Source of the DNA: Ignavibacteria bacterium
GTDB lineage: Bacteria > Bacteroidota > Ignavibacteria > Ignavibacteriales > Melioribacteraceae
Reading direction: 5' to 3'
Length of the DNA stretch: 10,527 nucleotides
Assembly: GCA_027347805.1 (NCBI GenBank)
Contig: DAIEQP010000381.1
Coordinates: forward strand, 1-10,527
Part shown: positions 1 to 8,204 of the stretch, piece after piece
Position numbering within the stretch: the stretch's first letter is position 1
How the letters are laid out: each line of letters begins with the position of its first letter
Notes under the pieces: generated by a model
The model's input: only the letters and a program-made list of their open reading frames with translations
Database searches by the model: none
Told to the model about the DNA's origin: nothing
Made by a program: the position numbers and the translations under genes

Positions 1-1262
1 CGCACAATATATTTTGCCATTCCATTTATTTCTGACTGATAAATAACATCATCATCAGTATTTAGAATCTGCCAGTTGAAGGGACCGCCTTTGGTTCCCT
101 CCATATATCCGTAACCTGATGTGTCTGTAACAAATTCTTTATCGGCAATAAATCCAAGCGCAGGATTTCCACCAACATTTATTTTTATCGGAAAGCTGAA
201 CAGCGGCGGCGCAACAACTGATTTAAAATTTGCCATCATTATATTTCCCGTAAGATCACTAATGCCGCTGGTTATAATTAATGACGGTAAAGAATTTAAA
301 TCAAGTTTATCGACATCAAGTATAATTGTGCGTTTATCTTCCTTGAGAAATGCTTTTGTAACTGTCGGGCCAGAGAGAATATATAAAGATGTTTTTTCTG
401 CTGATAGTTTATCTATCTCTTCCGAAAAGAAAATTTGAATTTTATTTTCATTAAGTGCTCTTGCAGAGACAACAGCTGGAGCGCGTTTATCCTGGGGACC
501 AAGTTCAGCAGGAAATGTTAAGCAAAGATTCAGTTTGCCATCTTTTATTACAGCATTTTCCTGAACGAAGTCACAGTTGTTTCCATCCCAGGTATGAGTT
601 GCTTTTTCCCAGCGGTTTTCATCGAATGTATTAAAGTCATCTTTCCAGTCAAGTGTAAAATTTCTATTTGAACCATAATTACCGGTTCCAGGTGTATACT
701 TATAATATGACGCCCATTCATAACTTGTAAAGGCCGGCAATATTTTTTCATTCCACTGGCCAATCCAGTTTGGATAAGCAGGCAGCCATGTATTGAACAT
801 TAACTTTTGAGGTCTAGTTAATGTTTTAACAAAGCTTTCTGTTTGCCTATAAACTTCATTGCCATCAATAAACCAGGCAACATAATCGGGAGTCCATTCA
901 ATTGCGTATGTATGATAATCAAGCGCGGGATTAAAATTCACCAGATGATGACGTACATGATTTATTTGTCCAGGAGTAATTGTGTTGAACTGGACATCAT
1001 TTGAATAACGCCCCAGTATTTCAATATCAATTTCATTCCACTTGCTTGAATTCCATGTATCAGTATCATTACCATCAAAATAAGTGAACATCGTTCCGAG
1101 AGTTCCCTCTTTACCGGCAACTTTAAAACTGGATTCAAATCTTCCGTAAAGAAAAGATTCTTTAGTTCTTAACTCCGCACCCTTATAATTTTTTGCTTCG
1201 ATTGATAAAGCAAATAATAAAAGTAATGATGCAATAAAATATTTTATTGATATCTTGATCAT
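1..1262 (-). CDS. Secreted GH16 beta-1,3-1,4-glucanase (lichenase), circularly permuted Fibrobacter type, with Ig-like and malectin-like C-terminal modules; 3' end cut by window edge
   Basis: I translated the minus strand from the ATG at 1262-1260; 420 codons stay open to the window edge, so the C-terminus is missing. An in-frame stop lies two codons upstream, so no earlier start is possible. Residues 1-23 form a Sec signal peptide (hydrophobic core FIASLLLLFAL, likely cut after A23) without a lipobox cysteine, so the protein is probably exported. Residues 75-84 read WNEIDIEILG, the GH16 active site: E77 nucleophile, D79 helper, E81 acid/base. The EWTPDYVAWFIDG stretch (122-134) and NTW (157-159) also match lichenases. 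After YKYTPGTGN (187-195) comes FTLDWKDDFNTFDENRWEKA (202-221), the segment that opens ordinary lichenases, so the domain is circularly permuted as in Fibrobacter succinogenes. Residues 261-345 resemble a bacterial Ig-like (Big_5/SbsA) fold. Residues 359-420 (IKINVGG, then NTDDDVIYQSE) start a malectin-like module. Expected activity is endo-hydrolysis of mixed-linkage beta-glucan. GH16 assignment is firm; exact substrate is inferred. Confidence 0.92.
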   Translation of the reverse strand, partial: MIKISIKYFIASLLLLFALSIEAKNYKGAELRTKESFLYGRFESSFKVAGKEGTLGTMFTYFDGNDTDTWNSSKWNEIDIEILGRYSNDVQFNTITPGQINHVRHHLVNFNPALDYHTYAIEWTPDYVAWFIDGNEVYRQTESFVKTLTRPQKLMFNTWLPAYPNWIGQWNEKILPAFTSYEWASYYKYTPGTGNYGSNRNFTLDWKDDFNTFDENRWEKATHTWDGNNCDFVQENAVIKDGKLNLCLTFPAELGPQDKRAPAVVSARALNENKIQIFFSEEIDKLSAEKTSLYILSGPTVTKAFLKEDKRTIILDVDKLDLNSLPSLIITSGISDLTGNIMMANFKSVVAPPLFSFPIKINVGGNPALGFIADKEFVTDTSGYGYMEGTKGGPFNWQILNTDDDVIYQSEINGMAKYIV

Positions 1263-1276
1263 TAGTTATTGATTAT

Positions 1277-1307
1277 AAAAACCGGGTGAGTCCCACAAAC
1301 TCACCCG
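1277..1307 (-). terminator. Intrinsic terminator after the PorV-family gene
   Basis: On the minus strand a perfect 9-bp stem, CGGGTGAGT (1307-1299) with ACTCACCCG (1291-1283), encloses a 7-base loop and is followed by G and five T residues (1281-1277). It lies 51 bases past the PorV-family stop codon and ends the three-gene unit. It also sits only 20 bases before the GH16 start codon, so it separates that gene from the unit or limits read-through into it. The rest of the 96-base gap (1308-1358) shows nothing further. Confidence 0.85.
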
Positions 1308-1358
1308 TAACATTTCCGAAATATAGAGAGGAGGATTTCACAGGAATCGGAATTGGTT

Positions 1359-2384
1359 TTAAAAATCCACACCTACAGTAATTTTTTGATAGTCTTTTAA
1401 TCTGCCAAAATCTACGTAAGAGTAATCAATCTTAATTGCAACATTTCCAAAAAATGTCTGCTTAATGCCTGCACCAAGAGTGAAAGATTCCTCAGTATCA
1501 ACAAGGAACACTGATTTATATCCGCCTCTTAAAAAGAACGAGTCTCTAAATCCATACTCAGCACCAACATTTACACTTTCATAATCGTTTGAGGGATGCA
1601 AAGCATCTGCCGCAATGGTTAACTGGTGTAAATCATTTTTAAATGGCTGGTATGAAAGCCCGACTCTAAAGTTAAGCGGTAATTCCCATTCATCAGTTTG
1701 AAGATAAGCAGGAATCTGACCGTTGTTTCCTGTACTATTTGCATCAGGATCATAAAGCACCAGAGCGGAATTGCCGTCAAGTTTCATCTTGGTTCCAAAA
1801 TTGGAAATAGACATAGCAAGTATAATCCCATCGAAAGGAGTTCTATAAAGAACTCCCATATCGATTGCAAACGCTGTTGCAGATGTACGCCAAATTTTCT
1901 GCATTACAAATTTCGGATTGAATCCAATCGAAAAATTATCTGTTAGATTCAATGCGTAAGCAACAGAAAATACTGCATCGGTAACGCCAAATGTTTCACC
2001 TGTTCCTTCAGGACTTTCGATTGTTCTCACCGGCATATCTTCGATTGCAGAAGATAAAAAGCTGACACCAATTGAACCATAATTTCCAAGATTATATGAA
2101 GCATCAAGGAAATTATAATTAATGTCTGCAATCCATTTTGTATGATCAAATACTGCCGATCCTCCTGGAATTTTTGCAATACCAGCCGGGTTCCAGAATA
2201 TTGCACTTGGATCATCAGCAACCGCAACAAAAGCACTTCCCATTGCAGATGCACGCGCACCCTGACTAATATTTAAGAATGGAGCAGCAGTTGTTCCTCT
2301 TTTCGAAACGTTTGAAACAAAATTTTGCGCGGTGATTGTTGAAGCCGCTATTATGATAAACAAAATTATATTTATTCTTTTCAT
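1359..2384 (-). CDS. PorV/PorQ-family (UPF0164-like) outer-membrane beta-barrel protein
   Basis: A 341-residue protein. Residues 1-19 are a Sec signal peptide (likely cut after ITA, leaving Q20). The family signature follows: FLNISQGARASAMG (36-49) and DDPSAIFWNPAG (57-68), the conserved N-terminal block of PorV/PorQ-type barrels, which are related to the FadL/OmpP1 fold. The remainder alternates short amphipathic strands with turns, and the last residue is Phe (VGVDF), as usual for outer-membrane barrels. In characterised T9SS systems PorV binds the C-terminal sorting domain of cargo on the cell surface and shuttles it to the attachment machinery. This copy starts 13 bases after a T9SS-tailed gene, so it may serve that partner; several paralogues per genome are common, so it need not be the general PorV. 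I chose the ATG at 2384 over a GTG at 2390 because a ribosome site fits the ATG and overlaps the GTG. Confidence 0.9.
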   Translation of the reverse strand: MKRINIILFIIIAASTITAQNFVSNVSKRGTTAAPFLNISQGARASAMGSAFVAVADDPSAIFWNPAGIAKIPGGSAVFDHTKWIADINYNFLDASYNLGNYGSIGVSFLSSAIEDMPVRTIESPEGTGETFGVTDAVFSVAYALNLTDNFSIGFNPKFVMQKIWRTSATAFAIDMGVLYRTPFDGIILAMSISNFGTKMKLDGNSALVLYDPDANSTGNNGQIPAYLQTDEWELPLNFRVGLSYQPFKNDLHQLTIAADALHPSNDYESVNVGAEYGFRDSFFLRGGYKSVFLVDTEESFTLGAGIKQTFFGNVAIKIDYSYVDFGRLKDYQKITVGVDF

Positions 2385-2389
2385 ATTCA

Positions 2390-2396
2390 CTCCACC
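2390..2396 (-). promoter_or_regulatory. Ribosome binding site of the PorV-family gene
   Basis: GGTGGAG on the minus strand, with five bases (TGAAT) before the ATG at 2384. It lies in the 13 bases between the upstream stop codon (TAG, 2400-2398) and this start. It overlaps the alternative GTG at 2390-2388, which decides the start in favour of the ATG. Confidence 0.7.
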
Positions 2397-2397
2397 G

Positions 2398-5300
2398 CTA
2401 TTTAATTATCGCAAATTTGCCGATGTAAGAACCAACTCCCGGCGAATCAACGTGATAGATATATAATCCGAATGCCAAGTCAGTACCATCATCGCTTAAA
2501 AGATTCCATGAAAGCGATCCATCGGAAGCACTTCCATTTTTTTCAAGCGTTTTAATTAATGCACCTGTAACAGTATAGATTCTGATAGTACAGATTTGCG
2601 GCAGGTGAATGAAATCGACTCTTCTTTCACCGCGACCGGTTTGGTTAAGATTTCTCTTTTCCCAGGCGTTTGCACTAATGTATGGATTAGGTACTACTGC
2701 AATTTTATTTAAACTGTTCTGCGCAAGTTCATTATCAATTTTCGCACTTGATGTTGAAAATTGGAAATAATCACCATTGAAGAACGGTTTTGATGTTGTG
2801 AATCTGAAAATATCACCCGGCTTTGGAGTAACATAAACGGGTGCAGATGGAATACGATATTGAATTCTCCATGTTAATCTAAATTGATTATTAATGTATT
2901 CAATGATTACAATATCATCTCCTAAATTGAAAACTCCGTTGCCATCATTATCAAATAGCTCTGCCTGAACTTCCTGAGCTCTTGTAGTATTTCTAACCTT
3001 AAATGGAACCGGCAGCTGAGTAAAAGGCGTGGTTATTGTTTGCCCGGTAGGGAGCCATTCAATTTCATAGTCAGAAGGCCATGCAATATTATATGCCGGG
3101 GAACTCTTATCAGGAATAACAACCATATCGACATTTGAAAATCCCTTTACCCATCCCTGAGTTCTCAATGCACCTAGAGTATCATTAACAACGGCAATTA
3201 TTAATCCATCAAATGGAGTAGAAAATTTTCCTACACCCATGTTTAATGAATCGACACCCGCGAAAATTGTTGTTTGAGTACCATTAATAGTTCTTACAAC
3301 TGAATATTGTTTTGTACTGTATTTATAATCATTACCTGATGAAGTAAAATTAACTTTATATGTTGCACCATTCTTGACATCAGAAGGATTCAATACAATC
3401 AAATTCAGTTTACCGGTACCAATTCCGCTTGCAACTTTTGTTATGTCACCTGTTATTTGCGGCGGTTTATAACCTGCAACAGCAGCATTTGGAGTTACAA
3501 CAGCACAGTTTATATCAATGAACTTAATAGAACCTGAATAATCCTGTGTAATGATTTTAGTATTTTCAGTTGGTGTTAATCCCTGGGTTCCATATTTGGG
3601 ATCTCCCTGATCGTATGCAACCAAAGCATAATAATATGTTGAACCATTAGTAACAGTTGTATCCACAAAAGAATGCTGAAGGCCGGAATCTGTTCCTCTC
3701 CAAAAATGAGCGCCGTTAATACCAACAGGATCCGATCCTTTAATTCCATCTTTCAAATCGAATTGAGCAATCGGTTTCCAGTATTTTGTTTCACCTTTGG
3801 AATCTGTTATAACTTTGATATCGTTAAATTCAGGTTCCTGGCTGCGGTATAAAAGATAACCTTCGAAATCAAATTTTCTCAAAAACTTATCGTATGATTT
3901 TTCAGCAATATCATCCCAGTAGAGAAAAACTTTTTTATCTCCTGAAATTGCTGTGAGAGTTGGTTTTCTTGGCGGCTGAGAGAAATTATAATTTGCATTA
4001 TAAATTGCCTGAACAGTTTCTTTATTGAATACCATATCTTCGTAATCGTTGCCGAAAACTAATGCTACAGAAAATCTTTCTCTTCTGTCTTTCTTTAATG
4101 GGAAAGCTCCTGAACCAAAAAGAATCTGAATATTAGATTTGTTTAATGAAGTATCAAAACTTCCATAATTCATTTTTCTCCAAATCACCTCATCATTCTT
4201 TGGCCATATTGCATTTGGTCCTTTGTTGGATAAACGTTCAATAACCAAGCTTGTTAAACCGATCTGATCTGATTCGTCTTTATCAGTCTCATCAAAATTC
4301 GGTTCACCATGAGTTGGTTTTCCATCGCCTTCACCTTCGTCAGGGCCAGCATATTGAGGATCGTTTGGACAAACACCATCTTTACCAAGATCGTCATTTA
4401 GCGGTTCGCCAAGATCCCATTTTCCATTATGATTTAAATCTGAATATGATACCCAGTCATGATCATTATCTATATTATCATCTCTTCTTTCATCTGTCAT
4501 TCCATCTTCATCATTATCTCTACCGTCAAAACCGTTGCCAGGTGATTCAAGGAATGCATATCCAACATAACCTGTTTTCCAGTTTCCTGGAGGTGCAACG
4601 CCATCGGAATCGAATGCGTAAGCCAAATCAAGTTTTGTATTATAAGATGCATTATCATCTCCGTTATCATCAACACCACCCACACCGGTATCGCAATAAA
4701 ATCCAAAGTATGTTGTATCATAACTTACATCTGCAAGGTTAACAATATCGAAGTGAAAGAAAATAATATCTTCTGCAAGTACATGAGACCATTGAAAACC
4801 TCTTACTTCTTCTCTAATACCAAGACCACCTCTTTCCGGATGTGATCTTATTGGAAAATAATTATATGGCGGTCTTGCAAATTCCTGATCTCTCGAATCA
4901 TCCATAGCATAAAATGTTTCAAGATCAGCATTCTGAACTCCACGGCCAAAATATCCAAACCAGTAGCCATCCCAAGTTTGATCTGTATTAGGCAGCGATC
5001 TCGGCCAAGATGAAGGCCAGGTTAATGGCTTTGTGCTTAATGCTGGCTGCTCTGATGAAGGAGCTGCATAACCTGGAATTGGTTCTGTTACCCACAAATC
5101 ACCAGTAGTTGGATTAAAATCAACTTCTTCTCTATATGATGTTTGAGCAGGATGAATTAACTGACTATTACCAGGTGCAATTACAGCTGATGTAATAATA
5201 GGTGTACAACCATCAAGGTACATATGACCGCTTCCCTTTGGCCATTCGCCGGAAGGACGATCCGGCCAAGTACCAACCTGCCCATCATTTTGAAATAAAG

Positions 5301-5451
5301 TGCGAACAAGATTTCCATCCATTACGCCTTTTTTTCTATATGTCTTATCTCCCTGCGGTTCCTGTAAATATTTTTGCGTTTGTGCAGACTGTGCCCACAA
5401 AACATTTACAACGAGGAAGAAAGAAAATAGCATCAAAAAATTTCTCTTCAT
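2398..5451 (-). CDS. Large exported protein with acidic EF-hand-like segments, a FnIII-like region and a T9SS C-terminal sorting domain; function unknown
   Basis: A 1017-residue protein of unknown function. Residues 1-20 are a Sec signal peptide (likely cut after WA, before Q21). The N-terminal half is rich in aromatic and acidic residues. Residues 306-359 are dense in Asp/Asn/Gly, with an EF-hand/dockerin-like loop DLNHNGKWDLGEP at 338-350; a second such loop, DNDGNGVFNLGDD, lies at 834-846, so calcium binding is plausible. Residues 494-636 resemble a fibronectin type III region (PPRKPTLTAISGDKKVFLYW, later YYYALVAYD). The last 104 residues (914-1017) form a T9SS-type tail: VVPNPY (919-924), RIYTVTGALIKTL, then SWNLLSDDGTDLAFGLYIY and a terminal Lys. 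The protein should be exported and anchored at or released from the cell surface. It sits between a TonB-dependent receptor (37-base gap) and a PorV-like barrel (13-base gap), suggesting a complex. An ATG at 5463 is also in frame, but 5451 has the better ribosome site. Confidence 0.87.
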   Translation of the reverse strand: MKRNFLMLFSFFLVVNVLWAQSAQTQKYLQEPQGDKTYRKKGVMDGNLVRTLFQNDGQVGTWPDRPSGEWPKGSGHMYLDGCTPIITSAVIAPGNSQLIHPAQTSYREEVDFNPTTGDLWVTEPIPGYAAPSSEQPALSTKPLTWPSSWPRSLPNTDQTWDGYWFGYFGRGVQNADLETFYAMDDSRDQEFARPPYNYFPIRSHPERGGLGIREEVRGFQWSHVLAEDIIFFHFDIVNLADVSYDTTYFGFYCDTGVGGVDDNGDDNASYNTKLDLAYAFDSDGVAPPGNWKTGYVGYAFLESPGNGFDGRDNDEDGMTDERRDDNIDNDHDWVSYSDLNHNGKWDLGEPLNDDLGKDGVCPNDPQYAGPDEGEGDGKPTHGEPNFDETDKDESDQIGLTSLVIERLSNKGPNAIWPKNDEVIWRKMNYGSFDTSLNKSNIQILFGSGAFPLKKDRRERFSVALVFGNDYEDMVFNKETVQAIYNANYNFSQPPRKPTLTAISGDKKVFLYWDDIAEKSYDKFLRKFDFEGYLLYRSQEPEFNDIKVITDSKGETKYWKPIAQFDLKDGIKGSDPVGINGAHFWRGTDSGLQHSFVDTTVTNGSTYYYALVAYDQGDPKYGTQGLTPTENTKIITQDYSGSIKFIDINCAVVTPNAAVAGYKPPQITGDITKVASGIGTGKLNLIVLNPSDVKNGATYKVNFTSSGNDYKYSTKQYSVVRTINGTQTTIFAGVDSLNMGVGKFSTPFDGLIIAVVNDTLGALRTQGWVKGFSNVDMVVIPDKSSPAYNIAWPSDYEIEWLPTGQTITTPFTQLPVPFKVRNTTRAQEVQAELFDNDGNGVFNLGDDIVIIEYINNQFRLTWRIQYRIPSAPVYVTPKPGDIFRFTTSKPFFNGDYFQFSTSSAKIDNELAQNSLNKIAVVPNPYISANAWEKRNLNQTGRGERRVDFIHLPQICTIRIYTVTGALIKTLEKNGSASDGSLSWNLLSDDGTDLAFGLYIYHVDSPGVGSYIGKFAIIK

Positions 5452-5457
5452 TATTAA

Positions 5458-5461
5458 CTCC
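5458..5461 (-). promoter_or_regulatory. Ribosome binding site that decides the start of the 1017-residue protein
   Basis: GGAG on the minus strand, six bases (TTAATA) before the ATG at 5451. The signal peptide then begins with the usual short basic MKRN. The upstream in-frame ATG (5463) would add only MELI and has no comparable site at good spacing. Confidence 0.55.
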
Positions 5462-5488
5462 ATTTTCCAAATCTTTTCATTTTTCTTT

Positions 5489-8197
5489 TTAGAAGTTCAC
5501 ATTTAATCCAAGACTAATTCTTCGTGGAGAAGAATAGTCGGCAGGATTTTTAAGATATTCTTCAATAGTATTTGTGCCAATAATAGGAGCAGCGAACTGA
5601 GTGTTGAGATCTACTCCTGCTCTGCCTGTTGTAGCATTTACGCCATATTCATTTTTAATATCAAATAAATTATATACAAGAAGGAATGTGTTTACATCGA
5701 AACCAAAAAACTTAAATATCTTATTGGCTTTTAAATCCACATTTAATGTGCTGGGTTTTCTGCCAAGATTTTCGAAACGTAAACCTTTTGTATAACGTGG
5801 TTCTTCAGTATAAGGCGCGCCGCTTCCGTAACCAAGAATCAATCCTGCTGTCCAGTTCATTGGATCACCAACTGTTAAAGAAATATTTAAAGTATGTGTC
5901 TGATCCCAGGAAAGTGGAACTACTTTTTTGTTTGGCTCTACCGGAGGATCTGCCTGATTATTATAAAAATTCTGCATAGGATCCGATGCATTTCCTTGTG
6001 CTACCTGATATGTATAATCTATCTTAGCAGAAAAATAATCTGCAAATCTTTTATCGAGTGTAAGAATAAGTCCTTTAACATTTCCATAATCTCTGTTAAT
6101 ATATCTACCGAATAAAAATCCTTCATAGGTTTTTAGAATTTCCATACCCAATAAATTTCTAATATCGCTGTAATAGAGAGACACATCGATAGAAACATTC
6201 GGGAAAATTACTTGCTGCAATCCAAGTTCGTACTTAACTGTTTTTTGTGCTTTAAGTTCAGGATTTCCAACTGTTGAAGACAAAGCAGTTGTTTGATCAA
6301 TCAGGTAATTGTAATTGCTGTATAAATTTTCAAAAGTCGGAATCTGGAAAAAATGTCCGTACGAAAAATGAATTGCACCTTTATCCGAAATTGGGAAAGA
6401 TACACCAAGTCGCGGACTGATTTGGTATTCAACTTCTGCATCACGTTTTTCATTAGCGTGAGCAAAATTTGGATTGTTGAGAGCATTTCTTAAATCAACA
6501 GGTAAATTTGTGTTGGGATTGAAATAATCAAATCGAATACCTGCATTGATAATCATTATATCATATTCCATCTTATCCTGAATGAATGCAGAAAACTCCA
6601 TCGGTTTGCGTGTATATACTTGATTGTATTTTGTATCAACATCAGAATAACCTAATGTAAAGATTGCGTTTCCGAGGGAATCCAGCTGACCTTCAGTTTG
6701 ATTTCTAATTGTCTTCCATGAGTTATATAATTCATGAATTCTTAACTCGGCGCCAGCTTTTACTTTGTGTTCTTTTGAAACCTGTGATTCTATTGTTAAC
6801 TGTAAAATATTTGTAAAGGTAGATCTACTATACCTATCTGTTTCGTTTCCACCCTGATTGAAAGTATAGCCAGTATAAGGTGTTCCCTGATTTGGTTCAA
6901 CGTAGTGACTATCGAATTCATCAGGATATAAATAGCCCGAATATTTGTAAAGACTAGATGAAAATTTTAAAGCAATGTAAGTGTTCTGATTAGGTAAATA
7001 TGAGATTTGAACATTATGAACAAAATTTGTTCTGTAATGATTTTTTATAGCGTCTGGTGTCCATTTATATGCATGACTATAATACTTATTCCAATTATCA
7101 TCCCAAGAAAATCCGTAGCTAAATTTCCAATTTGATATTCCATAACTAAGTTTGCTGTTGAAAGATTTTTTTTCATAAGGATTCATCGGAACCCATGCAC
7201 TGTCTCCCGTAGGTGAATCTATCCAAACATTTTGATTGGAAGAATTTGGGAACACAGGTCTATCATCATAAGTGTTATAAATTCTTCTTCCGAATTCATA
7301 ACCGTCATCTTTGTAATATCGGCCGGTTACAAAGAATGAAAAATTATCTAAAATTTTTGTGGGGCCGCTTAATGTTGCCTGAACGTCAACAGAGCCCATT
7401 GGGTCAAATCTATCCATATGCTGAAAAATATCTGTATGCTTAGTAAAATAATTACCAAGGTAAGCTGATAGATTGCCCTCGTATCTGCTTCCACCATCTT
7501 TAGTAACAATATTTACAATTCCAGACATTGCCTGACCATATTCAGCATTGAATGTTCCGCTGATTACTTCCATCTGGCGAACGGAACTATTTTCAACTTC
7601 TAAAGACATTCCGCCATTAAATGCATCTGTTACTGAAACACCATCAACCAAATAAGAAACTTCATTAGATCTGCCACCTCTAAAGTGGCCGTTAACAACA
7701 CCCGCCTGCAGGTTTATCACCTGATGAATATTTTCAACAGGCATAAGTTTTAACTCATCTGAAGAAACAATTGCAGAAGATGAAGTTAGATCTTTAGTGA
7801 TCAACGGCTGCTTTGCTTGAATCACTACTTCGCCAACATTAACAGCAGTTGAGGTAAGTTCCTGATCAACACGTGTTGTTAAATCAATCCTTACGTTTAC
7901 ATTTTCAACTGTAATTTTATTGTATCCTACAGAACTAATAATGAGAGTATATCTGCCGGGTGAAAGACTATTAATATTAAAATCACCTTCCAGGTCGGTT
8001 GCGGTTCCCAAATTAGTTCCTTTAATAAGAACACTCGCACCAATAATACCCTCTTTTGTTTCGGCATCCCTAATTCTTCCAACAATACGTCCTGTTGTAC
8101 CTGCGAGAACATGGGAATCGAAAACAAGTATAAGAAGTAGAATCAGAATTGCAGCACATTGATACCTTATTCTATCCTTAGAAATTGTTCTCCACAT
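5489..8197 (-). CDS. TonB-dependent outer-membrane receptor with N-terminal carboxypeptidase-regulatory-like domain
   Basis: A 902-residue protein, within the usual length range of the family. Residues 1-32 are a signal peptide (core AAILILLLILVF, likely cut after VLA). Residues 36-115 form a CarboxypepD_reg-like beta-sandwich (GRIVGRIRDAETKEGIIGASV, then GTATDLEGDFNI and GRYTLIISSVGY). A TonB-box-like EVVIQA lies at 123-128. The plug spans about 135-235, with RGGRSNEVSYLVDG (173-186) and AEYGQAMSGIVNIVTK (218-233). The rest is a 22-strand-type barrel ending in Phe (LGLNVNF). It should import a ligand into the periplasm using TonB-ExbBD energy; the ligand cannot be read from sequence. It is the first gene of a three-gene unit, just after a terminator. 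No SusD-like lipoprotein follows, so it is not a standard SusC/SusD pair; a T9SS-tailed protein occupies that position. Confidence 0.94.
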   Translation of the reverse strand: MWRTISKDRIRYQCAAILILLLILVFDSHVLAGTTGRIVGRIRDAETKEGIIGASVLIKGTNLGTATDLEGDFNINSLSPGRYTLIISSVGYNKITVENVNVRIDLTTRVDQELTSTAVNVGEVVIQAKQPLITKDLTSSSAIVSSDELKLMPVENIHQVINLQAGVVNGHFRGGRSNEVSYLVDGVSVTDAFNGGMSLEVENSSVRQMEVISGTFNAEYGQAMSGIVNIVTKDGGSRYEGNLSAYLGNYFTKHTDIFQHMDRFDPMGSVDVQATLSGPTKILDNFSFFVTGRYYKDDGYEFGRRIYNTYDDRPVFPNSSNQNVWIDSPTGDSAWVPMNPYEKKSFNSKLSYGISNWKFSYGFSWDDNWNKYYSHAYKWTPDAIKNHYRTNFVHNVQISYLPNQNTYIALKFSSSLYKYSGYLYPDEFDSHYVEPNQGTPYTGYTFNQGGNETDRYSRSTFTNILQLTIESQVSKEHKVKAGAELRIHELYNSWKTIRNQTEGQLDSLGNAIFTLGYSDVDTKYNQVYTRKPMEFSAFIQDKMEYDIMIINAGIRFDYFNPNTNLPVDLRNALNNPNFAHANEKRDAEVEYQISPRLGVSFPISDKGAIHFSYGHFFQIPTFENLYSNYNYLIDQTTALSSTVGNPELKAQKTVKYELGLQQVIFPNVSIDVSLYYSDIRNLLGMEILKTYEGFLFGRYINRDYGNVKGLILTLDKRFADYFSAKIDYTYQVAQGNASDPMQNFYNNQADPPVEPNKKVVPLSWDQTHTLNISLTVGDPMNWTAGLILGYGSGAPYTEEPRYTKGLRFENLGRKPSTLNVDLKANKIFKFFGFDVNTFLLVYNLFDIKNEYGVNATTGRAGVDLNTQFAAPIIGTNTIEEYLKNPADYSSPRRISLGLNVNF

Positions 8198-8204
8198 AAG
8201 CTAT

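Noticed and set aside
121..438. 105-codon plus-strand open frame at the left edge
   Set aside because: It lies antisense within the GH16 gene, whose Ig-like and malectin-like modules are continuous on the minus strand; no recognisable protein features.
548..763. 71-codon minus-strand frame inside the GH16 region, as a sign of frameshift
   Set aside because: The GH16 frame is continuous from 1262 to the edge with conserved residues throughout; this other frame has no matching domain.
2385..2390. GTG start six bases upstream of the PorV-family ATG
   Set aside because: The GTG overlaps the Shine-Dalgarno sequence GGTGGAG, which is correctly spaced for the ATG at 2384; the ATG also gives a standard signal peptide (MKRINI).
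4251..4742. 163-codon plus-strand open frame opposite the acidic segment
   Set aside because: It is antisense to a well-supported gene and its odd His/Leu/Tyr-rich composition is what Asp/Asn-rich codons give in reverse; no domain, ribosome site or start context.
2398..5451. Reading the 1017-residue protein as SusD
   Set aside because: No lipobox cysteine, no TPR-rich helical composition, far longer than SusD, and it has a T9SS tail; only its position after the receptor resembles SusD.
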